Part shown: piece by piece, positions 1 to 6,689 of the stretch
How positions within the stretch are numbered: position 1 is the first letter of the stretch
How the letters are laid out: each line of letters starts with the position of its first letter
Source: Chloroflexota bacterium
Lineage (GTDB): Bacteria; Chloroflexota; Dehalococcoidia; SHYB01
Reading direction: 5' to 3'
Length of the DNA: 9,550 nt
Assembly (NCBI GenBank): GCA_016200725.1
Contig: JACQEE010000217.1
Location: 1 to 9,550 of the forward strand
The notes under the pieces: model-generated
The model's input: only the letters and a program-made list of their open reading frames with translations
What the model was told of the DNA's origin: nothing
The model's database searches: none
Made by a program: the position numbers and the translations under genes

Positions 1-74
1 ACGACGCTGGGGGGCTGACGGAGAAGGATTTCAACCTAGCGCGGCAGATAGATGGCGGCTTGAAACGGCGTTAA
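1..74 (+). CDS. 4a-hydroxytetrahydrobiopterin dehydratase (pterin-4-alpha-carbinolamine dehydratase), C-terminal end only
   Basis: The frame beginning at base 3 is open from the window edge to a TAA at 72-74 and encodes 23 residues. They include GGLTEKDFNLARQID, which closely resembles the C-terminus of the small bacterial pterin carbinolamine dehydratases (PCD/DCoH, PhhB-like), where a THxxGGLTxxDFxLAxxID pattern closes the protein. These cytosolic enzymes dehydrate 4a-hydroxytetrahydropterin to regenerate the pterin cofactor, and some act in other pterin or molybdopterin contexts. The catalytic histidines lie upstream of the window, so activity cannot be judged. The identification rests on a short match recognised from memory. 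The frame used by the following exporter ORF is also open here, but its residues look non-coding. Confidence 0.6.
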   Translation, partial: DAGGLTEKDFNLARQIDGGLKRR

Positions 75-82
75 CTCCTTGG

Positions 83-112
83 TTGACGCCTTTCGCGAGT
101 GAGGCGTACCAT
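83..112 (+). promoter_or_regulatory. Possible sigma70-type promoter for the MFS exporter gene
   Basis: TTGACG (83-88) is followed after 18 bases by TACCAT (107-112), which matches TATAAT at four of six positions. It lies just after the stop of the upstream partial gene. Transcription would begin near 119, leaving a leader of about 108 bases before the preferred ATG at 227. That leader could form a six-pair stem, TGGGCG (123-128) with CGCCCA (139-144). A match this loose can occur by chance, and read-through from the upstream gene is an alternative. Confidence 0.3.
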
Positions 113-226
113 CGTGCCGCGCTGGGCGTGACCTCAGGCGCCCACTGGCGCATGCCGCTCCTGGACTCTCCATTGTCAAAGGCTGGCCACTCCGCAAACC
201 AACAGTCCCGCTCACGCAACCCCGGA

Positions 227-1534
227 ATGTGGCAGCGCATCAGCAGCCTTCCTACCTTTGCCTCGCTTCACAACCGCGACTATCGTCTGTTGTGGCTTGG
301 GCAACTCGGTACGAGTACGGGTCAATGGATGGACCAGGTCACTCGCGCCTGGCTGATCTACGACCTTACCGGTTCGAAACTCGAACTGGGCTTGGTGACG
401 GCCGTGCGAGGCGCTCCGCTGCTGCTTTTCGGCATCCTGGCTGGCGTACTTGCCGATCGCTCTGGACGCAAGCAGCAACTCATCGTCGCGCAGGCAGTGA
501 ACGCCGCGCTCAATTTCATGCTGGCCACGCTGGTGCTCACCGGCCACGTTCACCCTTGGCACCTCTACGTCACTGGCTTTTTTGCTGGCACTGTCCAGGC
601 GTTCCAGCAGCCGGCGCGACAGACGCTGATCAGCGACATCGTCGGCAACAAACAGTTGATGAACGCGCTGGCGCTGAACTCAGCGGTGCTCAACGTCTCT
701 CGCGCGACTGGCCCTGCCCTTTCCGGCATCCTATTCGCATCCCGAGTCGGGGCGGAAGGTTCGTATTACATGCAAGGGGCGCTGTACCTCTTCGCAACCA
801 TCTGGACGATCCAGATGCACGTTCCCCAGCGAAGTGAGGACTCGCTGCGTGTGCGGCGCGAGCCGGTGTTGCAGAGCACGAAGGAAGGCCTGTCTTACGT
901 GATGAGGAACCGCAACATCCGGGCGTTGATGATCCTTGCGTTGGGACCGCTGGCGCTCGGCTACCCCTATACGAACCTTATGCCTATTTTTGCGCGGGAC
1001 GTGCTGCATCACGGCTCGACGCTCGGCGGCCTGCTGCTCACGTGTGTCGGCCTCGGTGCCTTGGGAGGGGCATTCTTCGTGGCGACTGCGCGGCGAAGAT
1101 ACGCTTACTCCTGGCCTGTGATTGCGGGTGCGATCGCGTTCGGTCTTGCGCTGCTGGCCTTTTCTCAATCGAGATGGGTTCCCGTATCCATCGTTGTAAT
1201 GTTCATCGTTGGCATATTCAGCGTGACATATCAGACGCAGGACCAGACGCTGGCACAACTCCTGGCGCCGCCGCACCTTCGCGGGCGTGTTATGAGCATC
1301 TATTTGCTCAACCGGGCGCTGCTGCCCATGGGGACGCTGCTCGGCGGTGCGTTGGCGCAGTGGCTGAATGGCCCCGATGCGCTCTTGATCATGTCGCTCG
1401 GCTGCATCGGTACCGTCCTGCTCACGACGCTCATGCATCCTGGCTTCATCCGCCTGCGCGTCGACATGGCGAACCCGATTGCGGAGCAGACGCCATCTGA
1501 GGCAATGGCTCCCGCGCAGACGCCTAGCGGATAA
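227..1534 (+). CDS. MFS transporter, EntS/MFS_3-type exporter
   Basis: This is a 435-residue integral inner-membrane protein of the major facilitator superfamily, with alternating hydrophobic segments consistent with 12 helices. Family landmarks are an N-terminal NRDYRLLWLGQL at about residues 16-27, the loop 2-3 signature GVLADRSGRK at about 73-82, and QPARQTLISDIV at about 128-139. The last is characteristic of the enterobactin-exporter-like MFS_3 group. Such proteins use the proton gradient to export small molecules such as siderophores or drugs; the substrate cannot be read from the sequence. The frame is open further upstream (ATG at 152, TTG at 83), but the family's conserved region starts just after the ATG at 227, and the extra residues look non-coding. 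No strong ribosome binding site precedes any of these starts. The protein ends in a Pro/Ala/Thr-rich tail. It is probably transcribed separately from the ribosomal genes, and no clear terminator follows. Confidence 0.85.
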   Translation: MWQRISSLPTFASLHNRDYRLLWLGQLGTSTGQWMDQVTRAWLIYDLTGSKLELGLVTAVRGAPLLLFGILAGVLADRSGRKQQLIVAQAVNAALNFMLATLVLTGHVHPWHLYVTGFFAGTVQAFQQPARQTLISDIVGNKQLMNALALNSAVLNVSRATGPALSGILFASRVGAEGSYYMQGALYLFATIWTIQMHVPQRSEDSLRVRREPVLQSTKEGLSYVMRNRNIRALMILALGPLALGYPYTNLMPIFARDVLHHGSTLGGLLLTCVGLGALGGAFFVATARRRYAYSWPVIAGAIAFGLALLAFSQSRWVPVSIVVMFIVGIFSVTYQTQDQTLAQLLAPPHLRGRVMSIYLLNRALLPMGTLLGGALAQWLNGPDALLIMSLGCIGTVLLTTLMHPGFIRLRVDMANPIAEQTPSEAMAPAQTPSG

Positions 1535-1576
1535 CGGCGACGGGCGAGGCGACAGAGGAACACTCCCTGATTTCTC

Positions 1577-1605
1577 TTGACACTCCATTACCCTGCTGAT
1601 AGACT
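1577..1605 (+). promoter_or_regulatory. Sigma70-type promoter of the str-S10 superoperon
   Basis: A consensus -35 hexamer TTGACA (1577-1582) is followed by an optimal 17-base spacer and TAGACT (1600-1605), which matches TATAAT at four of six positions. TG at 1597-1598 forms an extended -10 element (TGATAGACT). The predicted start site is near 1612, about 58 bases before the rpsL start. It is the best promoter-like sequence in the window and sits exactly where a promoter for a highly expressed ribosomal operon is expected. Confidence 0.75.
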
Positions 1606-1620
1606 TACATCTTGGCCGCA

Positions 1621-1643
1621 CGGGCACAGTCTTCCTGTGCCCG
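1621..1643 (+). promoter_or_regulatory. Perfect 9-bp leader hairpin upstream of rpsL
   Basis: CGGGCACAG (1621-1629) is the exact reverse complement of CTGTGCCCG (1635-1643), separated by the five-base loop TCTTC. It lies in the predicted 5' leader, about 9 bases after the likely transcription start and 26 bases before the rpsL start codon. No run of T follows, so it is not a standard intrinsic terminator. It may stabilise the mRNA 5' end or serve as a regulatory protein site. Its formation is clear from the sequence; its function is unknown. Confidence 0.6.
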
Positions 1644-1669
1644 GCACACGCAGACGGAACGGACAAACC

Positions 1670-2104
1670 GTGCCAACGATCAATCAATTGATCCGCAAGG
1701 GACGCCGCCCGAATCCTAGCCGGACGAAGGCGCCGGCGTTGCGCTTCACGTTCAACGCGAAGCGCAAGACTTCGAAGCGCGGCCCTGGCGCGCCCCAGAA
1801 ACGCGGCGTGTGCACACAGGTGCGCACGGTCACTCCCAAAAAGCCGAACTCGGCTCTGCGCAAGGTCGCCCGCGTGAGGCTCACCAACGGGATTGAGGTC
1901 ACTGCCTATATCCCGGGTGAAGGGCATAACTTGCAAGAGCACTCAGTGGTGTTGATTCGCGGAGGCCGTGTGCCGGACCTGCCCGGCGTCCGCTACCACA
2001 TCATCCGTGGCGCGCTCGACGCCGCTGGCGTCCAGGACCGCAGGCAGGGTCGCAGCAAGTACGGCGCCAAGCGGGCGAAGAAGGCAGCAGCCGCCGGAGG
2101 ATAA
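1670..2104 (+). CDS. rpsL: 30S ribosomal protein S12 (uS12)
   Basis: S12 lines the decoding centre of the 30S subunit, where it contacts h18/h44 of 16S rRNA and helps control tRNA selection accuracy. The 144-residue product begins [12 protein letters not shown], the standard S12 start, using a GTG codon. Upstream in-frame starts would run through the promoter. It is the long Gram-positive/Chloroflexota form, with about a dozen extra residues near 25-42 relative to E. coli. [11 protein letters not shown] (55-65), [17 protein letters not shown] (84-100) and DLPGVRYH (103-110) are conserved, including D103, the site methylthiolated by RimO in other bacteria. Residue 102 is proline where a lysine is nearly always found (GGRVKDLPG), a position linked to streptomycin response. 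The tail is Ala/Lys-rich. It is the first gene of the superoperon, with only a weak Shine-Dalgarno (GGA at 1661-1663). Confidence 0.97.
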   Translation: MPTINQLIRKGRRPNPSRTKAPALRFTFNAKRKTSKRGPGAPQKRGVCTQVRTVTPKKPNSALRKVARVRLTNGIEVTAYIPGEGHNLQEHSVVLIRGGRVPDLPGVRYHIIRGALDAAGVQDRRQGRSKYGAKRAKKAAAAGG

Positions 2105-2205
2105 CCCTCCTCCATCGGGCCTGCCTCGACAACGACGGCCCGTATACCTCTGGTGGGTACCTGTGCAATTCAACCACTGTCGATCTGTGGGCTAAGGAAC
2201 GAAGA
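2105..2205 (+). promoter_or_regulatory. rpsL-rpsG intercistronic region with possible stem-loops
   Basis: This 101-base spacer is the longest gap inside the superoperon. CGGGCC (2116-2121) can pair with GGCCCG (2137-2142), and the loop contains a small TCG/CGA stem with an ACAA tetraloop (2126-2135). TACC (2145-2148) can pair with GGTA (2156-2159). In E. coli, S7 represses its own translation by binding the rpsL-rpsG spacer, so a similar site is conceivable here, but I see no sequence match to the E. coli element. A good Shine-Dalgarno, AAGGA (2194-2198), lies 7 bases before the rpsG ATG. Confidence 0.35.
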
Positions 2206-2622
2206 ATGAGACGTAGACGATCAGAGCGGCGAATCCAGTCTCCGGACTGGAAATACCAGCGCGCTGATATCCAGCGCATGGTGCACAAGGTCATGCAGCG
2301 CGGCAAGAAGTCAGTCGCCCAGAACATTGTCTACTCCGCGCTGGACAAGGTAGAGAAGGACACAGGCCGCCCCGCCATCGAGGTGTTCGAGCAGGCGGTC
2401 AAGAACGCCACCCCCATCCTGCAGGTGAAGCCCCGCCGAGTCGGCGGAGCAACCTATCAGGTGCCGGTCGAAATTCGCCCCGAGATTCGCGGCGTGATGG
2501 CGATGCGCTGGCTTGTGCAGGCGGCGCAGGCCCGTAAGGGCCGCCCGATGTATGAGCGCCTCGCGGCCGAATTGATGGACGCTGCGAAATGGCTGAAGCG
2601 CAAGGAAACGCCCTCAATCTGA
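2206..2622 (+). CDS. rpsG: 30S ribosomal protein S7 (uS7), shortened C-terminus
   Basis: S7 nucleates assembly of the 30S head by binding 16S rRNA and lies near the E site. The 138-residue product shows [14 protein letters not shown] (33-46), the [12 protein letters not shown] segment (59-70) and the beta-hairpin motif [16 protein letters not shown] (77-92), so the fold is certain. The start is an ATG with AAGGA 7 bases upstream. Bacterial S7 is usually about 156 residues and ends with a conserved region after DAANNTG that contains a KKREDTHxMAEANKAFAHYRW-like stretch. Here the match stops at DAA (125-127), followed by only 11 further residues ([11 protein letters not shown]). The last 34 bases overlap fusA, which is in the -1 frame relative to rpsG. 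This could be a real shortening after a deletion, or an assembly or sequencing error. Confidence 0.93.
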   Translation: MRRRRSERRIQSPDWKYQRADIQRMVHKVMQRGKKSVAQNIVYSALDKVEKDTGRPAIEVFEQAVKNATPILQVKPRRVGGATYQVPVEIRPEIRGVMAMRWLVQAAQARKGRPMYERLAAELMDAAKWLKRKETPSI

Positions 2623-4697
2623 CACGCAACATCGGGTTCATTGCCCACATCGACGCGGGCAAGACAACCGTGAGCGAGCGCGTGCTCTTCTACACGGGCC
2701 GCACCTATAAACTAGGCGAGGTCCACGAAGGCACCGCCGTGATGGACTGGATGGACCAGGAGCGCGAGCGCGGCATTACCATTACCGCCGCGGCGACGAC
2801 TGCCTCCTGGAAGGGCTACCGCATCAACATCATCGATACGCCGGGCCACGTCGACTTCACCGCCGAGGTGGAACGAAGCCTTCGCGTGCTCGATGGCGGC
2901 GTGGTCGTCTTCGATGCCGTCGCCGGCGTGCAGCCCCAGTCGGAGACGGTATGGCGCCAGGCCGACAAGTATCACGTTCCGCGTATCTGCTTCATCAACA
3001 AGATGGACCGCGTCGGTGCCGACTTTTTCCGCGCCATCGGCACCATTACCGAGCGCCTCAAGGCGAAGGTTGCGGTCCTCCACCTGCCGATAGGCTCCGA
3101 AGAAGCCTTCAGCGGCGTTGTGGATCTCATCGATCGCAAGGCGTTTACCTTCAAGCCGCACACAGGTAAAGATGACGATCGCGAGGACATCATCGAGATT
3201 GCGATTCCAGACGAACTCACGGCGGATGTCGAGCGCCTCCGCGCTGACCTCGTGGAGCGTATCGCCGAGACCGACGACGCCCTAACCGAGAAGTACCTCG
3301 AGGGCAAGGAAATCACGGTCGACGAGATTAAGGCTGCGCTTCGCCGGGCGGCTATTGCCAACAAACTCGTCCCGGTGATGTGCGGGTCTGCCCTCAAGAA
3401 CAAGGGCATCCCCTTGCTCCTTGATGGCGTACTCGCCTATCTGCCTTCGCCGATCGACGTGCCGCCGGTCAAGGGCAAACACCCCAAGTCGGACGAAATG
3501 ATAGAGCGCAAGCCCGAGGCGAAAGAACCGTTCTGCGCGCTCGCGTTCAAGGTCGTCACCGACCAGTTCGTGGGGCGCCTGGTTTGGCTTCGCGTTTACT
3601 CCGGCCATATCTCCTCCGGCACGATGGTGCTCAACTCGGCGCGCGATCAGCGTGACCGCATCGGCCGCCTCGTGCGCATGCACGCCAATCATCGCGAGGA
3701 TGTGACCGAGGCCTCCGCCGGCGAAATCGTCGCTGCAGTAGGCCTGAAGACCACGCTGACCGGCGATACGCTCTGCGACCAGAACAGCCCCGTCCTGCTC
3801 GAGGCGATCAAGTTCCCCGAGCCGGTCATCTCCGTGGCGGTGGAGCCTTCGAGCCGCGCGGAGCAAGACAAGATGGGAGATGTCCTCCGCAAACTCAGCG
3901 ACGAAGACCCGACATTCCGAGTGCGTCAGGACGCCGAGACGGGCCAGACGGTCATCTCAGGCATGGGCGAACTGCACCTGGACGTGCTCGTCGAGCGCAT
4001 GCGCCGCGAGTACAGCATCACCGCGAAGGTCGGCAAGCCGCAGGTGGCCTACCGCGAAACGGTCACGGCCAGCGCCGAGGGCGAGGGTCGCTTTGTTCGC
4101 CAGACCGGTGGCCATGGTCAGTACGGCCACGTTTGGTTGCAGGTCGATCCACTCGTGCGCGGCAGCGGTGTCGAGTTCATCAACAAGGTTGTCGGCGGCA
4201 CAGTCCCGAAACAATTTGTTAGGCCGACCGAGCAGGGCGTCCGTGAGGCACTAGAGTCAGGCATCGTCGCTGGTTACCCGATGATCGACATCCGCGTCAC
4301 GCTCTTCGACGGGTCGTACCACGAGGTGGACTCTTCGGAAATGGCCTTCAAGATGGCTGGCTCCATGGGCGTGAAGGACGCAGTGCGACGCGCCAAGCCG
4401 CGCATCCTCGAGCCGATCATGCAGGTCGAAGCAGTGACGCCTGGTCAATACCTGGGAGACATCCTGAGCGATCTCAATAGCCGCCGCGCGAAGATCCTGA
4501 ATATCGAAGGCCACGGCGATACACAGGTGGTGAAGGCCACGGTGCCGCTCGCCGACACGTTCGGCTATGCAACCTCGATCCGCTCCCTCACGCAGGGGCG
4601 CGCGACCTACACGATGGAGTTCGACCACTACGCGGAAGTGCCCGCCTCCATCGCCGAAGAGATCACGGGCAAAGGCAAAGTGAAGGTCGCGGGCTAA
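2589..4697 (+). CDS. fusA: Elongation factor G (translocation GTPase)
   Basis: EF-G is the cytosolic GTPase that drives tRNA-mRNA translocation and, with RRF, ribosome recycling. The 702 residues match the normal family length. GTPase motifs are AHIDAGKT (19-26, P-loop), RGITIT (61-66, switch I), DTPGH (83-87, switch II with the catalytic His87), NKMD (137-140) and CGSALK (265-270). Domain III carries [15 protein letters not shown] (457-471), domain IV has [10 protein letters not shown] (507-516) and the tip GSYHEVDSS (575-583), and domain V has [21 protein letters not shown] (658-678). The ATG at 2589 leaves 12 residues before RNIG, close to the 10 in E. coli and B. subtilis. It overlaps the end of rpsG by 34 bases with only a weak Shine-Dalgarno, suggesting translational coupling. 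The complete motif set argues for the main EF-G rather than an EF-G2 paralogue. No tuf gene follows. Confidence 0.97.
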   Translation: MAEAQGNALNLTRNIGFIAHIDAGKTTVSERVLFYTGRTYKLGEVHEGTAVMDWMDQERERGITITAAATTASWKGYRINIIDTPGHVDFTAEVERSLRVLDGGVVVFDAVAGVQPQSETVWRQADKYHVPRICFINKMDRVGADFFRAIGTITERLKAKVAVLHLPIGSEEAFSGVVDLIDRKAFTFKPHTGKDDDREDIIEIAIPDELTADVERLRADLVERIAETDDALTEKYLEGKEITVDEIKAALRRAAIANKLVPVMCGSALKNKGIPLLLDGVLAYLPSPIDVPPVKGKHPKSDEMIERKPEAKEPFCALAFKVVTDQFVGRLVWLRVYSGHISSGTMVLNSARDQRDRIGRLVRMHANHREDVTEASAGEIVAAVGLKTTLTGDTLCDQNSPVLLEAIKFPEPVISVAVEPSSRAEQDKMGDVLRKLSDEDPTFRVRQDAETGQTVISGMGELHLDVLVERMRREYSITAKVGKPQVAYRETVTASAEGEGRFVRQTGGHGQYGHVWLQVDPLVRGSGVEFINKVVGGTVPKQFVRPTEQGVREALESGIVAGYPMIDIRVTLFDGSYHEVDSSEMAFKMAGSMGVKDAVRRAKPRILEPIMQVEAVTPGQYLGDILSDLNSRRAKILNIEGHGDTQVVKATVPLADTFGYATSIRSLTQGRATYTMEFDHYAEVPASIAEEITGKGKVKVAG

Positions 4698-4713
4698 CGC
4701 GAAGAGGATTGTA

Positions 4714-5034
4714 ATGACGACGGCGAAGCAGAAAATCAGAATCCGAATCAAACTCAAGGCGTACGATCACCGTATCCTCGACCAGTCGGCGGTGCAGATC
4801 GTCGAGGCGGCCGAGCGCACCGGCGCAGCCGTGGTCGGCCCAGTGCCGCTGCCGACGCAGATCAAGCGCTTCACAGTGCTACGCTCGCCGCATGTTGATA
4901 AGGATTCGCGCGAGCAGTTTGAGATGCGTACCCACAAGCGGCTCATCGACGTCCTCGAGCCGACGTCCAAGACCATCGACGCGCTCACCCGGCTGAATCT
5001 GCCGGCGGGCGTGGACATCGAGATAAAGCTGTAA
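4714..5034 (+). CDS. rpsJ: 30S ribosomal protein S10 (uS10)
   Basis: S10 is a 30S head protein that, as NusE, also joins NusB in transcription antitermination complexes. The 106 residues are full length for the family. [20 protein letters not shown] (6-25) and the signature [27 protein letters not shown] are present, and the end [11 protein letters not shown] is canonical. The ATG is preceded by AAGAGGA (4702-4708) at a 5-base spacing. It starts only 16 bases after fusA, so the S10 group has no leader of its own here. The rRNA-binding and NusB-binding residues look unremarkable. Confidence 0.97.
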   Translation: MTTAKQKIRIRIKLKAYDHRILDQSAVQIVEAAERTGAAVVGPVPLPTQIKRFTVLRSPHVDKDSREQFEMRTHKRLIDVLEPTSKTIDALTRLNLPAGVDIEIKL

Positions 5035-5038
5035 CGCT

Positions 5039-5704
5039 ATGGCAACCGGCATCATCGGCAAGAAAATCGGCATGACCCAGGTCTTCAAGGAAGATGGGTC
5101 GCTGGTAGGCGTCACGGCCGTCGAGGCAGGGCCGTGTGTGGTCACGCAGGTGAAGACAGCGGACTACGACGGCTATCAGGCGGTCCAACTGGGCTTCGGC
5201 CACGCAAAGCGCGCCAATAAGCCAATGACCGGCCACTTCAAGGGCGCGGGGCCGTTCCGCGAACTGCGCGAGTTCCGGGTTGGCGCCGACGCCAAGTTCG
5301 AGGTGGGTCAGCAGGTGAAGGTCAGCGACTTCAATGCAGGCGATCTGGTGGACGTAGTCGGTACATCGCGGGGCCATGGATTCCAGGGCGGCGTGAAGCG
5401 CTACCACTTCCGCGGTGGCCCAAAGACGCACGGCCAGTCCGACCGCCATCGCGCGCCCGGCTCGGTCGGCGCCAACACGACTCCGGGCCATGTGCTCAAA
5501 GGCCTGCGCATGGCTGGCCACATGGGTGTCGACACGGTCACCATGCAGAACATCAAAGTCGTCCAGGTGGATGCGGAGAAGAACCTGTTGCTGCTGGGCG
5601 GACCGGTGCCTGGCCACCGCAATAGCACGATCGTGATCAGGCCAGCGAAAAAGGTGAGGACGAAGAAGAAGGGCCCCGCTCCGAAGCAAAAGGCGAAGAA
5701 GTAG
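5039..5704 (+). CDS. rplC: 50S ribosomal protein L3 (uL3)
   Basis: L3 initiates 50S assembly, and its long loop reaches the peptidyl-transferase centre. The 221-residue protein starts MATGIIGKKIGMTQVF and contains HGQSDRHRAPGSVG (131-144) and LKGLRMAGHMG (153-163), the loop signatures. At the loop tip it reads ANTT (145-148). The second T lies where E. coli has Gln150, the residue methylated by PrmB, so that modification is not expected; many Gram-positive L3 proteins also lack the Gln. A Lys-rich tail (about 203-221) extends beyond the core. The ATG lies 4 bases after the rpsJ stop with no visible Shine-Dalgarno, suggesting reinitiation by ribosomes finishing rpsJ. Confidence 0.97.
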   Translation: MATGIIGKKIGMTQVFKEDGSLVGVTAVEAGPCVVTQVKTADYDGYQAVQLGFGHAKRANKPMTGHFKGAGPFRELREFRVGADAKFEVGQQVKVSDFNAGDLVDVVGTSRGHGFQGGVKRYHFRGGPKTHGQSDRHRAPGSVGANTTPGHVLKGLRMAGHMGVDTVTMQNIKVVQVDAEKNLLLLGGPVPGHRNSTIVIRPAKKVRTKKKGPAPKQKAKK

Positions 5705-5762
5705 TCGGGCTGTAGCCGGGAAATAGAGAAGCAGACTCAGGTGTTTGTTGAAGGACGCTGTC

Positions 5763-6689
5763 ATGGCGATTAAACATGCGGTCAAAGACCGCGCGGGCAA
5801 AGAGATTGGCACGATCGGCCTCAATGAGGCCGTGTTCGGTGTGCCGATGAGCGAGGCCATCGTGCACCAGGCACTGGTCTGGCAGCGTAACAATGCCCGG
5901 CAGGGTACCGCGAAAACGAAGAAGCGCCACGAGGTGCAGGGTTCAACCCGGAAGCCGTGGCGGCAGAAGCATACGGGCCGTGCCCGCGCCGGCCAGATCC
6001 GCTCGCCCCTGTGGCGCCACGGTGGCCGCATCTTCGGCCCGATCCCCAAGGATTGGTCGCAGCAGTTGCCCAAAAAAATGCGCCGCCAGGCCATCCGTTG
6101 TCTCCTCACGAACAAGCGCGAGGAGGGCAATCTTGCTGTCCTCCACGACCTGACGCTAAACGGGGGCAAGACAAGGGAACTAGCGGAAGTCATCAAAGCG
6201 CTCAACCTTCACGAGACCGTGCTCCTAGTGACTGGCCAGGCCGACCAGGCCGTCGCCAAGTCGACGCGCAACCTCGATAGCGTAAAGTCGCTGCCAGCCT
6301 ACCAGATCAACGTGGGCGATCTGCTCAAGTACCGGCACCTCGTCATGACTGTGGACGCCATACGCGTTGCCGAGGGGTTGTGGGCAAACCCGAACATCGA
6401 CCGCAAGCGCACACCGTTCGAGGAGAGCGCGATGGTGCCTGCGGAAGTCCGGCTGACCGAGACACCTTCCCAGGCTCCCGCACCTGCTGCACCGGCCAGG
6501 AAGACGCGCACGCGCAAGGCTGCGGCGCCTGTCGCTGCCAAATCCGTTGCCGATGCGACTCCTGCCGCCGCTGAGGCCACTCCTGAGCCAGAGGCCGAGA
6601 AACCGAAGACGCCGCGCCGCCGCGGCGCGGGCACCGGCCCATCGACGCGCAAGCGCAGTACCCGCGAGCGGAAGGAGCCCGAGGCATGA
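5763..6689 (+). CDS. rplD: 50S ribosomal protein L4 (uL4) with long basic Ala/Pro-rich tail
   Basis: L4 binds 23S rRNA early in assembly, and its loop forms part of the exit-tunnel constriction; in E. coli it also represses its own operon. The start is ATG with GAAGGA (5750-5755) 7 bases upstream; an in-frame TTG six codons earlier is less likely. The 308 residues compare with about 200-210 usually. The core (to about 207) includes VHQALVWQRNNARQGTAKTK, KPWRQKHTGRARAG (64-77) and the end VMTVDAIRVAEGLW. In the loop tip, His70 replaces the usual Gly of QKGTGRAR. From about 208 to 308 a low-complexity tail of Ala, Pro, Thr, Arg and Lys follows, with a short acidic stretch (EPEAEK) between two basic clusters. 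A 58-base spacer (5705-5762) separates it from rplC, and ATGA at 6686-6689 overlaps rplW. Confidence 0.95.
   Translation: MAIKHAVKDRAGKEIGTIGLNEAVFGVPMSEAIVHQALVWQRNNARQGTAKTKKRHEVQGSTRKPWRQKHTGRARAGQIRSPLWRHGGRIFGPIPKDWSQQLPKKMRRQAIRCLLTNKREEGNLAVLHDLTLNGGKTRELAEVIKALNLHETVLLVTGQADQAVAKSTRNLDSVKSLPAYQINVGDLLKYRHLVMTVDAIRVAEGLWANPNIDRKRTPFEESAMVPAEVRLTETPSQAPAPAAPARKTRTRKAAAPVAAKSVADATPAAAEATPEPEAEKPKTPRRRGAGTGPSTRKRSTRERKEPEA

Noticed and set aside
83..226. Extended N-terminus of the MFS exporter (TTG 83 or ATG 152)
   Set aside because: The added residues are polar, low in family similarity and overlap a possible promoter; the ATG at 227 immediately precedes the conserved MFS region. ATG 152 cannot be fully excluded.
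1621..1643. Leader hairpin as an intrinsic terminator of the exporter gene
   Set aside because: No T-run follows the stem, and it lies downstream of the strong rpsL promoter, where a terminator would block the operon.
1577..1669. N-terminal extension of S12 starting at TTG 1577
   Set aside because: That TTG is part of the -35 hexamer and the added residues include the leader hairpin; S12 proteins start at the MPTINQL encoded from the GTG at 1670.
731..1942. 403-codon minus-strand open frame across the exporter and rpsL
   Set aside because: Antisense shadow of two clear genes; it also runs through the rpsL promoter and leader, and its composition is Arg/His-rich with no family features.
2584..2622. 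Programmed frameshift joining S7 to EF-G
   Set aside because: EF-G is in the -1 frame relative to S7, but there is no X-XXY-YYZ slippery heptamer in the overlap, and EF-G has its own suitable ATG.
4985..6205. 406-codon minus-strand open frame across rplC and rplD
   Set aside because: Antisense shadow of conserved ribosomal genes, with no recognisable motifs or start signals.
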